A DNA stretch of 64,000 nt, taken from contig CACNSH010000002.1 in NCBI GenBank assembly GCA_902622985.1, forward strand, positions 124,001 to 188,000. Direction: 5' to 3'. The notes beneath the pieces are model-generated. The model was not told the origin of the DNA. It ran no database searches and saw nothing but the letters and a program-made list of their open reading frames with translations. This stretch comes from an uncultured Pelagibacteraceae bacterium (GTDB taxonomy: Bacteria; Pseudomonadota; Alphaproteobacteria; Pelagibacterales; AG-422-B15). Shown here piece after piece: positions 37,801-47,426 of the stretch; position 1 is the stretch's first letter; every line of letters begins with the position of its first letter. The position numbers and the translations under genes were made by a program.

Positions 37801-38009
37801 CAATGAACTATAGTATTGACCCTATATTAAGAACAATTGAATACGATTCAAATGTGAGTGGTTTTTGGACACCACTTGCCCAATGCATTGTTTATGGGTT
37901 ATCTTTCTCGGCGTTCCTAACATTAATAGTAACACCCTGTCTACTCATTCTTCCCTCACACATAAGATCTTATTTTAAGAAAGCGCAGCCTGAAACTGTT
38001 AATGCATAA
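34863..38009 (+). CDS. RND efflux permease 1
   Basis: A 1048-residue inner-membrane proton-driven pump of the AcrB/HAE type with 12 helices and two large periplasmic loops. TM4 carries GMLIDGSLVVVE with Asp396; the neighbouring position that is a second Asp in AcrB is Gly. The C-terminal half has GVVSLAGIVVNNNIILIDAFN. It lies 5 bases after the adaptor and 3 bases before a second permease of nearly equal length, a layout like MdtBC, where two permeases form one mixed trimer. Substrates are unknown. Confidence 0.92.
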   Translation: MIEFLVDRKRTAIALLIVLIFAGIFGRVNIPIENEPEIVVPVVYVGVGLTGISPQDSERLLLKPIEEEIRAIEGIDKLQGFAFENYAAAVIQFEAAETMKKSLDKVRDAINDAKVKFPDDAKEPVVSEVSFEDQPTVIVSIDSPTASERYLLNLAQEIKKEIELIPSIFEAELLGARKEQLEATLNRSQMENYNISFAEIITSVSNNNQVVTAGEIQTGQGQFAVNVPGLFETARDVYELPIRSTNNSTVNLADISTIKRNFKDRESYTKVNGEPGISLLIKKGRGRNVIDTINEVDEVVQSFKSKVPSDINFTYVMDSREIMEDNVNSLQGNILLATIFVIIVTMLALGIRSSLIVGSGIPVSILIALFVLYVLGYDYNFMVIFGILVALGMLIDGSLVVVELADRKMLEGFDRQKAYIYSAKRMFWPIVASAATTLAVFIPLFFWPGISGQFMRMLPVTIFVVLFIALIFSLMFVPVIGSVLGKPSNASANSFKKLGSDQNFNLKDISGYIGIYVSILDKLLKRPILTLLSVFVILFTIISSFFSFGKGMIYFSTGDPYFGQIKIYARGNLSIDEINKLTSDVEIIVNEHTGIKNYFLQTGQFSNVVAGGGGSSEDLIATAYFEFVDRNQRKNGHEIITELRDQFDNIKGIKIEVSEQSGGPPIGKDVEIRITGPSSSSILKVTKDVRNYIDENVIGLVSVEDTLPVPLVDWELIIDKPKAAQFGADIFTIGKAVSLVTNGIMIGKYRPDDVDDELEIFVRYADKERSIDQLDNIMIETRSGQIPISNFVEKKPKKNVSYIRRYDTRNAMYVKANVAEGIIAADKVSEIQKWADEQDYPSYIDIAFGGENEEQTESMKFVTQAFIISILIMAALLVTQFNSFFQSFIILTAVIMSTAGVFFGLLVFNQPFSAIMHGVGVVSLAGIVVNNNIILIDAFNFVREKDNDNLFNSILKACAQRLRPIFLTTITTMLGLIPLAMNYSIDPILRTIEYDSNVSGFWTPLAQCIVYGLSFSAFLTLIVTPCLLILPSHIRSYFKKAQPETVNA

Positions 38010-38012
38010 CTT

Positions 38013-41000
38013 ATGTTAAGAAATATATTATCAACCATACTACTCAGAAAAAAGACAATCTCTACCCTTCTTTTAATGATTATTCTTTTAGGAACAATCT
38101 CATACGCAACCTTTCCTAAAGAAGAAATGCCTGAAATAGATTTAAAAACTGTTGCAGTGATAATTAAATATGACGGCATGTCTTCTAATGAAATTGAAAA
38201 ATTAATAACAGAGCCTTTAGAACGTAAGTTAATGACTTTAAAAGATATCAAAGAAATAATTTCTATTTCTAAAGATAATATAGCTTCATTCATGGTTGCT
38301 TTTAATTTAGATACTGAAAACGAAAACCTTGCAAAGCTGGTTAGAAATACTATTACAGATGCTAGTGATATACTTCCACGTGAAATGGAGATTATAGAAG
38401 TAAAAGAATATGACTCATCTATGTTCTCGAGAATCTATATTGGGTTATCTGGTAATGTGCCTTATGAGGTCTTACAAAATGCAGCAAACTCATATAAAGA
38501 TGCGTTGGAATTGATTGACAATGTAACAGAGGTTGAAATCAAGGGCGAGCGGGAGGAAATAATAAAAATAACTCTCAATCCTTCATTATTGCAAAAGTAT
38601 GGCATAAATATATCTGATGTTTATTATGCTCTTAAAGCATATAATAATATAATTCCAGCAGGTGTATTATCTGATCAAAACGCAGATTTTTCAGTTAAAA
38701 TTCCTGGTCTTTATGAAAATTACAGGGAAATTAGCAATCTTCCACTAAATGCTAAAAATAATTTTGCATTAACTTTATCCGATGTTGCAGACATCAAGAG
38801 AGCTTACGATAAGAAAAAGAATACAGTCATAGTAAATGGAAATGCCGCTTTAAGTTTAGAGGTATCTAGGAAGTCAGGTACTAATATTTTAGACACATAC
38901 ATTGATGTAAAAAAAGTATTAGCTGAAAACGAAGGAAAGTTTCATCCTCTTATTAAGGCTGTTATTGTAGATGATGAGTCTACTGAAATAGAGAAAAGAA
39001 TTGAGTCATCTGAAAATACAGTAATCACGGCAGTAATACTTGTAATGATCATTGTGATTGCTGCCTTAGGAATAAGAAGTGGCTTAATTGTAGGTTTGTC
39101 AATTCCAACCACTTATCTTTTTTCAATATTGATACTAGACTCGATGGGAATGACATATAACTTAATGACTGTTTTTGGACTGATATTGGCAGTAGGATTA
39201 CTTGTTGATGGCCCCATCGTTATAACTGAATACGCTAGAGCAGAACAAGAACGAGGCATTCGAAGAAGGGACTCATACATAAACTCTTCATATAATATGT
39301 TCTGGCCAATTATTGCTTCGGCGTTAACTACGATTGCGGCATTTTTTCCTCTCCTATTTTGGCCGGATACACTTGGACAATGGTTAAGAGTAATCCCACT
39401 TACAGTAATAGTTGTTTTATCCACCTCGCTAGTTGTCACATTGATATTCCTACCCGCGGTAGGATCCATGATTGAGCGTAAAACAGCTCAAATGAAAGAG
39501 GAAAATAAAAGAAGAGATAATAAATTTATTGAAATATATGAAAACACTCTAGCTCAAGCAATTCAGAGACCAATATTGGTTTTATTTCTAACTTTACTTA
39601 CTTTTACAAGTGTAATTTTGCTTTACAGCAAATTTAATAGTGGTGTCATTTTTTTTCCTAACGATAAAGCTACAACAGCCAGAGTGGAAGTAATGGCCAG
39701 GGGCAATCTTTCTCCTAATGAAACCGGAGATTATATTAAAGAAGTGAGTGAAGTGATAGATGCAAATCCATACGTTAAAAACTATGTAGCAAATACAATG
39801 AATAGAAATAGGATTTGGTTATTTGATGACTCACCCACAGATATTATTGGAAGAATTTGGTTAGAACTGCTTCCTCCTGACCAAAGACCGGATAGTGATA
39901 TTGTTTTACCAAATATTCAAAAAGAACTGAATAAACTTAATGGCTACGAAGCGAGAATAAAAGGAAATACGTATAGTTCTTCCATCGTAGGACCAAAAGA
40001 CATAGAAATCGAGGTAACTGCGGAAGATAAAAGATTAATTAATCAAGCTGCAATTATTGTAAGGGACAAACTTCAGAATATTCCTGGAATTGAAGATGCC
40101 GAAATAAAATACCCAGTTACAGGTATTGAGTGGTTATATGAAATAGATAGAAGCAAAACAGGGAAATATGATGTGTCTATCCAATCCATAGGCTCAATAA
40201 TAAATTTAGCAACAACAGGAACTAAGATAGGAACAATAAGACCAACAGACAGCGATAAAGAATTAGATATTAAGCTTTTTTTACCGGATGACTTGAGAAC
40301 TCTTGATCAAGTTGAAAATATTTATATCAATACCAGTAGAGGTCAGTTGCCAGTATCTGAATTTGTAAGTCAAAAGCCTAAAAATAAAATCTTTTCAATT
40401 GGTAAGAAAAATGCTGAAAGAATTTTAATGGTTGATGCGAATACTAGCTCAGGTTTTAATACTGCCGAACACATTGAAACTATAAAAAACTGGCTCAAAA
40501 TAGCTAACCTTCCAATTGAAGTAAATGTTAAACTTGTGGGAGAAGCAGAAGACTCTAGAGGGTCACTTATCTTTGTGATTTCAGCTTTTAGTATTGCATT
40601 ATTACTAATGTTTATAATACTTATTTCGTTATTTAATAATTTTTATCACACGTCTTTAATTTTATTTTCAATTGCTTTATCAACAACTGGCATATTTGTA
40701 GGACTTATCGTCTTACAAATGCCATTTAGTGGCGTTATGACGGGCCTTGGTATAGTTGCTTGCACAGGTATTGTTGTAAATAACAATATTATTCTAATCG
40801 ATAGTTATAGAAAAATCAGAAAGAATGAAGATAACAAAATGAAGGCAATCATTCAGTCAGCTAAAAGTAGAATAAGGCCAATATTTCTTACAACAATTAC
40901 CACAGTATTTGGATTGCTCCCATCAGCATTGCAAATAAGTGTAGATGTTTTTGAACGAGAAATATCATATAAAAGTCCTGAAACTTATTTTGTGCAACCT

Positions 41001-41156
41001 TTAGCATGGGCTATTGTTTTTGGCCTTTCTTTTGCAACTATAGCTACATTATTCGTAACCCCTTCTCTACTTGCATTGCCTGAAAAATTAAAGTCAATGA
41101 TTTCAAGAAAAAATAGAATGAATTCTTCGTCAGTTCTAAGAGAAGAAGCTATTTAA
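38013..41156 (+). CDS. RND efflux permease 2
   Basis: A 1047-residue RND pump, similar in architecture to the permease just upstream but clearly diverged in sequence. TM4 reads GLLVDGPIVITE with Asp399, again one Asp and a Gly where AcrB has DD. The TM10-region motif GIVACTGIVVNNNIILIDSYR is intact. Both permeases probably share the one adaptor and one channel of the operon. The stop is one base from the following LOG-family gene, which may be read through from the same transcript. Confidence 0.92.
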   Translation: MLRNILSTILLRKKTISTLLLMIILLGTISYATFPKEEMPEIDLKTVAVIIKYDGMSSNEIEKLITEPLERKLMTLKDIKEIISISKDNIASFMVAFNLDTENENLAKLVRNTITDASDILPREMEIIEVKEYDSSMFSRIYIGLSGNVPYEVLQNAANSYKDALELIDNVTEVEIKGEREEIIKITLNPSLLQKYGINISDVYYALKAYNNIIPAGVLSDQNADFSVKIPGLYENYREISNLPLNAKNNFALTLSDVADIKRAYDKKKNTVIVNGNAALSLEVSRKSGTNILDTYIDVKKVLAENEGKFHPLIKAVIVDDESTEIEKRIESSENTVITAVILVMIIVIAALGIRSGLIVGLSIPTTYLFSILILDSMGMTYNLMTVFGLILAVGLLVDGPIVITEYARAEQERGIRRRDSYINSSYNMFWPIIASALTTIAAFFPLLFWPDTLGQWLRVIPLTVIVVLSTSLVVTLIFLPAVGSMIERKTAQMKEENKRRDNKFIEIYENTLAQAIQRPILVLFLTLLTFTSVILLYSKFNSGVIFFPNDKATTARVEVMARGNLSPNETGDYIKEVSEVIDANPYVKNYVANTMNRNRIWLFDDSPTDIIGRIWLELLPPDQRPDSDIVLPNIQKELNKLNGYEARIKGNTYSSSIVGPKDIEIEVTAEDKRLINQAAIIVRDKLQNIPGIEDAEIKYPVTGIEWLYEIDRSKTGKYDVSIQSIGSIINLATTGTKIGTIRPTDSDKELDIKLFLPDDLRTLDQVENIYINTSRGQLPVSEFVSQKPKNKIFSIGKKNAERILMVDANTSSGFNTAEHIETIKNWLKIANLPIEVNVKLVGEAEDSRGSLIFVISAFSIALLLMFIILISLFNNFYHTSLILFSIALSTTGIFVGLIVLQMPFSGVMTGLGIVACTGIVVNNNIILIDSYRKIRKNEDNKMKAIIQSAKSRIRPIFLTTITTVFGLLPSALQISVDVFEREISYKSPETYFVQPLAWAIVFGLSFATIATLFVTPSLLALPEKLKSMISRKNRMNSSSVLREEAI

Positions 41157-41157
41157 T

Positions 41158-41706
41158 ATGAAGTCAATTGCAGTGTATTGCAGTTCATCTAATAAAGTCG
41201 ATGACATTTATAAAGAAGAGGCCAAAAAAGTTGGAAATCTATTAGCTAAAAAAGGAATAAGGCTGGTTTATGGTGGAGGTAATATGGGGCTAATGGGAGT
41301 ACTATCGAATAGTGCCATTAATTCCGGTGGTGAAGTATATGGAGTAATTACAAATCATTTAATTGAAATTGAAAAAAGAAATGACAGCCTTAATAATATA
41401 AAAATTGTTGAAACTATGCATGAAAGAAAAATAGAAATGTATAACAACGCAGATGCATTTCTAATATTTCCTGGTGGCATTGGGACTTTGGAAGAGTTTT
41501 TTGAAATCTATTCATGGAAACAGCTCAGACTTCATAAAAAACCCATCTTTATTTATAACTTTAACGATTTTTGGAGAGATCTTTTTACTCTTTTAGAAAA
41601 TATAATAAAGAAGGATTTTGCTGGAGAAAATATGAAAGAAGCATATAAGGTAATCAATAATTATAGTGACCTCACAAAAGAACTAGAAATTAATGTCAAA
41701 AATTAA
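41158..41706 (+). CDS. LOG-family nucleoside-5'-monophosphate phosphoribohydrolase
   Basis: A 182-residue Rossmann protein of the lysine-decarboxylase-like (LOG, TIGR00730) family. The signature [12 protein letters not shown] lies at residues 105-116, with the earlier [11 protein letters not shown] loop. Plant and bacterial members release adenine-type bases from nucleotide monophosphates; the old lysine decarboxylase label is not supported. It starts one base after permease 2 and its end overlaps icd by 14 bases, so it may bridge the two transcription units. Confidence 0.85.
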   Translation: MKSIAVYCSSSNKVDDIYKEEAKKVGNLLAKKGIRLVYGGGNMGLMGVLSNSAINSGGEVYGVITNHLIEIEKRNDSLNNIKIVETMHERKIEMYNNADAFLIFPGGIGTLEEFFEIYSWKQLRLHKKPIFIYNFNDFWRDLFTLLENIIKKDFAGENMKEAYKVINNYSDLTKELEINVKN

Positions 41707-42922
41707 AGTAAAAACCCCACTTGTCGAAATTGATGGCGATGAAATGACAAGAATTATATGGCAGTTTATAAAAGATAAACTAATCCTACCGTACCTTGAT
41801 ATTGATTTAGAATATTATGACCTGGGTGTTGAAAATAGAGATAAAACAAACGACCAGGTTACAGTGGACTCCGCAAATGCTATAAAAAAATATGGTGTAG
41901 GAGTTAAATGTGCAACTATCACACCAGATGAAGATAGGGTAAAGGAATTTAAGTTAAAAGAAATGTGGCGTTCCCCAAACGGAACAATAAGAAATATCCT
42001 TGGCGGTACAGTTTTTAGAGAACCAATAGTATGCGAGAATGTTCCAAGACTTGTACCCGGTTGGACTGATCCAATTGTAGTTGGGCGACACGCATTTGGC
42101 GATCAATATAGAGCGACGGATTTTAAGGTTCCTGGTAAAGGAAAATTAAGTATTAAGTGGACACCTGATGACCCCAACCAAGAACCGATTGAAAAAGAGG
42201 TTTATGAATTTCAATCAAGTGGCGTTGCCATGGCAATGTATAATACCGATGAGTCAATACGTGATTTTGCTAGATCATGTATGAATTACGCTCTCATGAG
42301 AGGGTGGCCAGTCTATTTATCGACAAAAAATACTATTCTAAAAAAATATGATGGAAGATTTAAAGATTTATTTCAGGAAATTTATGATAAAGAATTTGCT
42401 GATCAATTCAAATCTCTGGAACTTGATTATGAACATAGATTAATTGATGACATGGTCGCATCTGCGTTAAAATGGAATGGTAAATTTGTTTGGGCATGTA
42501 AAAATTATGACGGCGATGTTCAATCGGATACTGTCGCTCAAGGTTTTGGTTCTCTTGGATTAATGACGAGTGTATTGATGACACCTGATGGAAAAACCAT
42601 TGAGGCTGAAGCTGCTCACGGAACTGTAACGAGGCACTATAGGCTTCATCAAGAAGGAAAACAAACGTCGACAAACCCTATAGCGTCAATTTTTGCATGG
42701 TCAAGAGGTCTTAAATATAGAGGGAAACTTGATGATAATGATGAACTAATTCAGTTTGCTGATACTCTTGAGAAAGTCTGTGTAAAAACAGTTGAACGTG
42801 GCTCGATGACAAAGGATTTGGCACTCCTTATGCCTCATGAGCAAGATTGGCACAGTACTGAAGACTTTCTTGAAATAATTGAACGAAATTTAAATAAAGC
42901 CCTTAATCCAACTTATCAGTAA
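41693..42922 (+). CDS. icd: NADP-dependent isocitrate dehydrogenase, eukaryote-like type
   Basis: TCA-cycle enzyme that makes 2-oxoglutarate and NADPH. The 409-residue protein starts [19 protein letters not shown] and contains [21 protein letters not shown] and [10 protein letters not shown], which mark the eukaryote-like homodimeric subfamily usual in alphaproteobacteria rather than the E. coli type. All substrate-binding Arg and Asp motifs appear intact. It overlaps the LOG-family gene at its start and alaS tail to tail by 20 bases. Confidence 0.96.
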   Translation: MSKIKVKTPLVEIDGDEMTRIIWQFIKDKLILPYLDIDLEYYDLGVENRDKTNDQVTVDSANAIKKYGVGVKCATITPDEDRVKEFKLKEMWRSPNGTIRNILGGTVFREPIVCENVPRLVPGWTDPIVVGRHAFGDQYRATDFKVPGKGKLSIKWTPDDPNQEPIEKEVYEFQSSGVAMAMYNTDESIRDFARSCMNYALMRGWPVYLSTKNTILKKYDGRFKDLFQEIYDKEFADQFKSLELDYEHRLIDDMVASALKWNGKFVWACKNYDGDVQSDTVAQGFGSLGLMTSVLMTPDGKTIEAEAAHGTVTRHYRLHQEGKQTSTNPIASIFAWSRGLKYRGKLDDNDELIQFADTLEKVCVKTVERGSMTKDLALLMPHEQDWHSTEDFLEIIERNLNKALNPTYQ

Positions 42923-45479
42923 TAAATTTCAGTATTTTATTTTTTTGGTCTGTTTCATCAATTAAATCGCCACCAGACTGAGCAAAATCTTTTCTGCCAC
43001 CTCCTCCTTTTCCGTTAGAAACTGAAGAAGCGTACAAAGCAATATCATCTGCACCAATGACCTTTGTGAGGTTGTCTGTTACACCAACTAGGTAGCTGAT
43101 TTTATTGTCTTTTTTTGAACCTAGAACAATAATACCACCATTTTTGAATTTTCTTTTGGCATTATCAATTACAGGTCTTAACGCAGAGCTTTTAGAATTT
43201 TCACAAAAGATAATGATGGTGTTTTTATTATTTGAAATTTCATCATTAACTTCTTTCATTAAATTATTAACTTCCTCTTTTGATTTTGATTTATCTTTTT
43301 CGGAAATTAATTTCTTTTCTTCTATTTTCTTATTCTCTGCAGCTTTATTCATTTGATAAACTTTCAGGTCTTCACCGCGCAGAGCTTCTATCCTTCTAAC
43401 TCCTGAAGCAACCGAAGATTCATTAACTATTTTTAATTTCCCAATTTGACTTGTATTCTCAACATGTGTGCCGCCACATAATTCAATGCTGAAAGTTTTA
43501 TTTCTCATTTTTCCTATTTTTAACACTCTTACCTCATCAGAATATTTCTCTCCGAATAGAGCAAGTGCTCCAGCATTTACAGCGTCATCTGGTGTCATAA
43601 TTTGAGTTTCAACATCTGATCCTTCCTCAATAACTGTATTTGAAATCTGCTCTATTTTAGATATCTCACTTTCTGAAAGAGATTTATGGTGACTAAAATC
43701 AAATCTTAATTTATCAAACGAAACTAAAGAGCCTTTCTGGGTCACATGATCTCCCAAAACTTCTCTTAATGCTTGATGTAAAATATGTGTCGCAGAATGA
43801 TAAGTCTTACATGAGCTTCTTCTAGCAGAATTAATTGACAAATGAGCGCCTGTACCTTTCTTGATATCTCCTCTAATTACTTTTCCGTGATGCACATATA
43901 GGTTTCCTTTTTTTTGTGTGTCTGAAACTTCAAATTCAAAATTATCGGCTTCTATTGTTCCTGTATCACCAATTTGACCGCCAGACTCAGCATAAAATAC
44001 CGTTTGATTGAGTATTAGGGATCCGTTATCACCGCTATGTAAACTATCAACTAATACACCTTCTTTTATTATAGAAATAATACTTCCTTCTGTTTTTTCA
44101 GATGTGTAGCCTAAAAACTCTGTAGGGGATAAACTTTTATTTAACTCAAACCAAATTTTATCTGTAGCTGTGCCACCAGATCCAGTCCAATTGCTTCTTG
44201 CTTTTTCTTTTTGATCCTCCAAACATTTCTTAAAATCATCAATATCCACCTCAATTTTCTTATTTCTCAAAATATCTTGTGTTAAATCAATTGGGAAGCC
44301 ATATGTGTCATACAGCTTAAAAGCTGACTGCCCATTTAGAATAGTTTTTCCATTCAAATTATCGATCATTGTATCAAGTTGCTTAATTCCTCTGGACAAT
44401 AAATCTCTGAACCTTTGTTCTTCATATTTCAATGTTTCATTTATTAGAGACTCTGCTCTTTCAAGCTCAGGATAGGACATTTTCATATTTGAAATCAGAG
44501 TTGGTGCCAGTTTGTGCATCAGTAAATCATTGTAATTTAGAATGTGTACGTGCCTCATTGCTCTTCTCATAATTCTCCTTAAGACATAACCTCTGCCTTC
44601 ATTGGATGGAAGGACGCCGTCAGCAATTAAAAAACATGAAGATCTGAGATGATCAGCTATAACTCTATGGCTTGATATTAAATTTTCGTTATCATTTTTA
44701 GTTAATTCTTTAGAATGATTAATAATTTCTAATATACTATCAACTTGATAATTATCATTAGTGCCTTGCATAACTGCGGCTATTCTCTCAATGCCCATAC
44801 CTGTATCTATTGAGGGTCGTGGTAAATCAATACGATTTTCTGAGTCGACTTGCTCATACTGCATAAAAACGAGATTCCATATTTCCACAAATCGATCGCC
44901 TGTTTCATCAGCTTCACTAGGAGGTTTGCCAATATAATTTTCACCATGATCATAAAATATTTCTGAGCAAGGTCCGCATGGCCCTGTTTCTCCCATTGAC
45001 CAGAAATTATCTTTTGTAGAAATTCTTATTATTTTATCATCACTGAAACCGGTAATTTTCTTCCAAGCATTGTAAGCCTGCTCATCATCGTGATAAATAG
45101 TTACACAAAGCTTATCTTTATTTATTCCTAGTTCAGAGGTTATAAATCTCCATGCGTAATCTATCGCATCATCTTTAAAATAATCTCCAAATGAGAAATT
45201 ACCCAACATTTCAAAAAAAGTGTGATGCCTTAAAGTATAGCCTACATTTTCTAAATCATTGTGTTTTCCCCCTGCCCTAATGCATTTCTGAGCCGTTACG
45301 GCACGGTTGAAATCTATTTTCTCTAATCCTGTGAATACATTTTTAAATTGAACCATTCCTGAATTAGCGAACATTAGAGTAGGATCATTTTGAGGCACAA
45401 GGGGACTTGAATGAACATGTTTATGTCCATTTTTAACAAAGTAAGATATGAATGAGTCCCTTAAACTATTAATCTTCAT
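42903..45479 (-). CDS. alaS: Alanyl-tRNA synthetase
   Basis: Charges tRNA-Ala. The 858-residue protein has a class II core ([20 protein letters not shown]-like start with motif 1, [13 protein letters not shown]), the editing domain with HSATHILH and CGGTHV (zinc and editing residues), and a C-terminal oligomerisation domain ending with [13 protein letters not shown]. All parts are present. It is downstream of recA on the minus strand, separated by a terminator hairpin, and overlaps icd at its 3' end. Confidence 0.97.
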   Translation of the reverse strand: MKINSLRDSFISYFVKNGHKHVHSSPLVPQNDPTLMFANSGMVQFKNVFTGLEKIDFNRAVTAQKCIRAGGKHNDLENVGYTLRHHTFFEMLGNFSFGDYFKDDAIDYAWRFITSELGINKDKLCVTIYHDDEQAYNAWKKITGFSDDKIIRISTKDNFWSMGETGPCGPCSEIFYDHGENYIGKPPSEADETGDRFVEIWNLVFMQYEQVDSENRIDLPRPSIDTGMGIERIAAVMQGTNDNYQVDSILEIINHSKELTKNDNENLISSHRVIADHLRSSCFLIADGVLPSNEGRGYVLRRIMRRAMRHVHILNYNDLLMHKLAPTLISNMKMSYPELERAESLINETLKYEEQRFRDLLSRGIKQLDTMIDNLNGKTILNGQSAFKLYDTYGFPIDLTQDILRNKKIEVDIDDFKKCLEDQKEKARSNWTGSGGTATDKIWFELNKSLSPTEFLGYTSEKTEGSIISIIKEGVLVDSLHSGDNGSLILNQTVFYAESGGQIGDTGTIEADNFEFEVSDTQKKGNLYVHHGKVIRGDIKKGTGAHLSINSARRSSCKTYHSATHILHQALREVLGDHVTQKGSLVSFDKLRFDFSHHKSLSESEISKIEQISNTVIEEGSDVETQIMTPDDAVNAGALALFGEKYSDEVRVLKIGKMRNKTFSIELCGGTHVENTSQIGKLKIVNESSVASGVRRIEALRGEDLKVYQMNKAAENKKIEEKKLISEKDKSKSKEEVNNLMKEVNDEISNNKNTIIIFCENSKSSALRPVIDNAKRKFKNGGIIVLGSKKDNKISYLVGVTDNLTKVIGADDIALYASSVSNGKGGGGRKDFAQSGGDLIDETDQKNKILKFITDKLD

Positions 45480-45510
45480 AGTTAAGGTATAACATCGAGA
45501 TGACTAAAAC

Positions 45511-45539
45511 GCAAAAAGACGCTTCAAGCGCCTTTTTGC
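45511..45539 (-). terminator. Intrinsic terminator between recA and alaS (symmetrical)
   Basis: The element GCAAAAAG-A-CGCTT-C-AAGCG-C-CTTTTTGC forms a nearly perfect hairpin with A-tract and T-tract arms, with a single A/C mismatch. On the minus strand it ends recA transcripts before alaS. The sequence is symmetrical, so it could also stop reads on the plus strand. It is the only clear intrinsic terminator that I see in the window. Confidence 0.75.
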
Positions 45540-45562
45540 TATGATCAATTTATATGAATTTC

Positions 45563-46642
45563 TTATTCTTCTGGAGTATCTTCGACTTCTTCATTTTCTC
45601 CAATTTGCTCAGGTATTTCCTCAGATTGTCCTCTAATTATTGATTCAATTTCATTAGCTACTGCAGGATTATCCTTTAAAAAGATCTTGGAGTTTTCTCG
45701 TCCTTGGCCAATCTTATTTCCTTTATAAGAAAACCATGCACCAGACTTTTCAATGGTGCCGACTTTAACACCCAAATCAATGAGCTCACCCAATTTTGAG
45801 ATTCCTTCACCGTACATAATGTCAAACTCCACTACGCGGAACGGTGGGGCAACTTTATTTTTTACAACCTTTACTCTTGTTTGGTTTCCAATAATTTCGT
45901 CTTTGTCTTTTATTGCTCCTATTCTTCTTATATCTAATCTACACGATGAGTAAAACTTCAAAGCATTACCACCAGCTGTTGTTTCAGGACTACCAAACAT
46001 CACACCAATTTTCATTCGAATTTGGTTGATGAATATTACCATACAATTAGATTTAGAAACGGAGCCTGTAAGTTTTCTTAATGCTTGACTCATTAATCTT
46101 GCTTGAAGACCCATGTGCGCATCTCCCATTTCACCCTCAATTTCTGCTTTAGGGGTTAATGCTGCAACTGAGTCGACAACTAGAACTGATATTGCTTTCG
46201 ATCTAACAAGTGAGTCAGTTATTTCAAGAGCTTGCTCACCTGTATCTGGCTGCGAAATGATAAGTTCATCAATGTTTACGCCGAGTTTTTTTGCATAAGC
46301 AGGATCCAATGCATGCTCAGCATCAATAAATGCACAATTCTCACCTTTTTTCTGCGCTTCGGCAATAACATGTAATGCAAGAGTTGTTTTACCCGATGAC
46401 TCTGGTCCATAAATTTCTACTATTCTACCTTTTGGCAGTCCACCAATGCCTAAAGCTACATCTAAAGATAACGACCCAGTTGAAATAGCCTCAACATCCA
46501 TAACGGTCCTTTGGCCGAGTTTCATAATTGAGCCTTTTCCGTAAGTTTGCTCAATTTGTGACATTGCTACGTCTAAAGCTTTTGCTTTTTCTGAATTATC
46601 CATCTTTTTATCGTCTACCACTTTTAAATTTGCTTTTGTCAT
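45563..46642 (-). CDS. recA: RecA recombinase
   Basis: DNA strand-exchange protein and LexA co-protease. The 359-residue protein has Walker [10 protein letters not shown] (residues 79-87), Walker B, the MAW and loop 2 regions ([25 protein letters not shown]) and an acidic C-terminus (about the last 20 residues). The N-terminal extension before the core ([13 protein letters not shown]) is short and normal. A candidate SOS box lies 40 bases upstream. A terminator separates it from alaS. Confidence 0.98.
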   Translation of the reverse strand: MTKANLKVVDDKKMDNSEKAKALDVAMSQIEQTYGKGSIMKLGQRTVMDVEAISTGSLSLDVALGIGGLPKGRIVEIYGPESSGKTTLALHVIAEAQKKGENCAFIDAEHALDPAYAKKLGVNIDELIISQPDTGEQALEITDSLVRSKAISVLVVDSVAALTPKAEIEGEMGDAHMGLQARLMSQALRKLTGSVSKSNCMVIFINQIRMKIGVMFGSPETTAGGNALKFYSSCRLDIRRIGAIKDKDEIIGNQTRVKVVKNKVAPPFRVVEFDIMYGEGISKLGELIDLGVKVGTIEKSGAWFSYKGNKIGQGRENSKIFLKDNPAVANEIESIIRGQSEEIPEQIGENEEVEDTPEE

Positions 46643-46874
46643 GTGCTTTCTCCAAACTTAGTTTTAATATATGTTCCATTTGTACACATTTTGTTCTCAT
46701 TTTACAATACCTTATAAACTATTGTTAAATAACGATAAAATATAATTTGTTCAATTAATGTTCTTAAATTTTATAGTTTTTATCAACAGGTGATTCTATA
46801 TCTAATGATATAACTCAATTAGATTAACTTAAATATATATCTAAAATTGGCTGATTTTCACTGTTAATAACTAT
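46643..46874. other. recA/dksA intergenic region, 232 bases, no gene seen
   Basis: This is the longest gap in the window. It holds the recA promoter region (see SOS box) on the minus strand and the tail of the dksA transcript. One weak inverted repeat, ATCTAAT...ATTAGAT (46800-46824), lies about 50 bases after the dksA stop but has no T-tract, so a terminator is not convincing. A 29-codon frame overlaps the recA start and is treated as spurious. Confidence 0.6.
46682..46696 (-). promoter_or_regulatory. Candidate SOS (LexA) box of recA
   Basis: GTAC-ACATTTT-GTTC matches the alphaproteobacterial LexA direct repeat GTTC-N7-GTTC at 7 of 8 positions. It begins 40 bases upstream of the recA start and overlaps the region where a -35 would lie if TATATT (46666-46671) is the -10. 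A second GTTC (46673-46676) is nearby but with other spacing. Confidence 0.42.
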
Positions 46875-47285
46875 TTAATCGTCAGAATGAAGCTTTTCGT
46901 CTCTCTCGTGCATTTCTTGAGCTTCAATACTAAGAGTAGTTACTGGCCTAGCGTCCAATCTTTCAATATTTATGGGTTCTCCAGTAACTTCGCAATAGCC
47001 ATAGCTTCCATTTTCTATCCTAGCAAGCGCAGCATCTATCTTGGCGATTAATTTGCGTTGCCTATCTCGAGACTTTAACTCAAGGGATTTCTCTGACTCT
47101 TGGGTAGCTCTATCAGACATGTCAGCTGGAGCAATTGAGTCTTGTAGATTTTCGACTGTTTCTCTACTTTCTCTGTAAATCTCATCCTTCCAATTTTTAA
47201 GCTTGGTTCTAAAATATTCTTTTTGCTTTGCATTCATGAATTTTTCAGATTTTGTTGGCTTGTAGGTTTTTGGAAGTTTGACCAT
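46875..47285 (-). CDS. dksA: DksA-type RNA polymerase regulator
   Basis: DksA binds the RNA polymerase secondary channel and, with ppGpp, adjusts rRNA and amino-acid promoters. The 136-residue protein has the coiled-coil with tip motif DMSDRA (residues 55-60) and the C-terminal globular part YGYCEVTGEPI...DARP. Only one Cys (98) remains of the four zinc ligands of E. coli DksA, a pattern known for alphaproteobacterial DksA proteins. It is divergent from moxR, with 141 bases between. Confidence 0.92.
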   Translation of the reverse strand: MVKLPKTYKPTKSEKFMNAKQKEYFRTKLKNWKDEIYRESRETVENLQDSIAPADMSDRATQESEKSLELKSRDRQRKLIAKIDAALARIENGSYGYCEVTGEPINIERLDARPVTTLSIEAQEMHERDEKLHSDD

Positions 47286-47392
47286 ATTTACTCCTTGAGA
47301 ATTAAGATTAAAAACAGTTGGGTGCTTTTAGTGGTTTTTATTATTTAAGTCAACGGATCATTACAATTTTTATGATTGATAAATCACTGAAA

Positions 47393-47398
47393 TATAAT
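47393..47398 (+). promoter_or_regulatory. Candidate -10 element for the moxR-VWA operon
   Basis: A perfect TATAAT in the divergent dksA/moxR gap, 28 bases before the moxR ATG. A weak TTATGA (47370-47375) is at 17-base spacing. In AT-rich DNA this may be fortuitous. Confidence 0.28.
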
Positions 47399-47426
47399 AT
47401 GTTTCTCTAAAATTAATCTTAATTAT

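Noticed and set aside
46614-46700. A roughly 29-codon minus-strand frame overlapping the recA start, possibly a leader peptide
   Set aside because: It begins within or upstream of the presumed promoter and SOS box, so it would probably not be transcribed in full.
46800-46824. ATCTAAT/ATTAGAT inverted repeat as the dksA terminator
   Set aside because: The stem is short and AT-rich with no following T-tract in the dksA direction.
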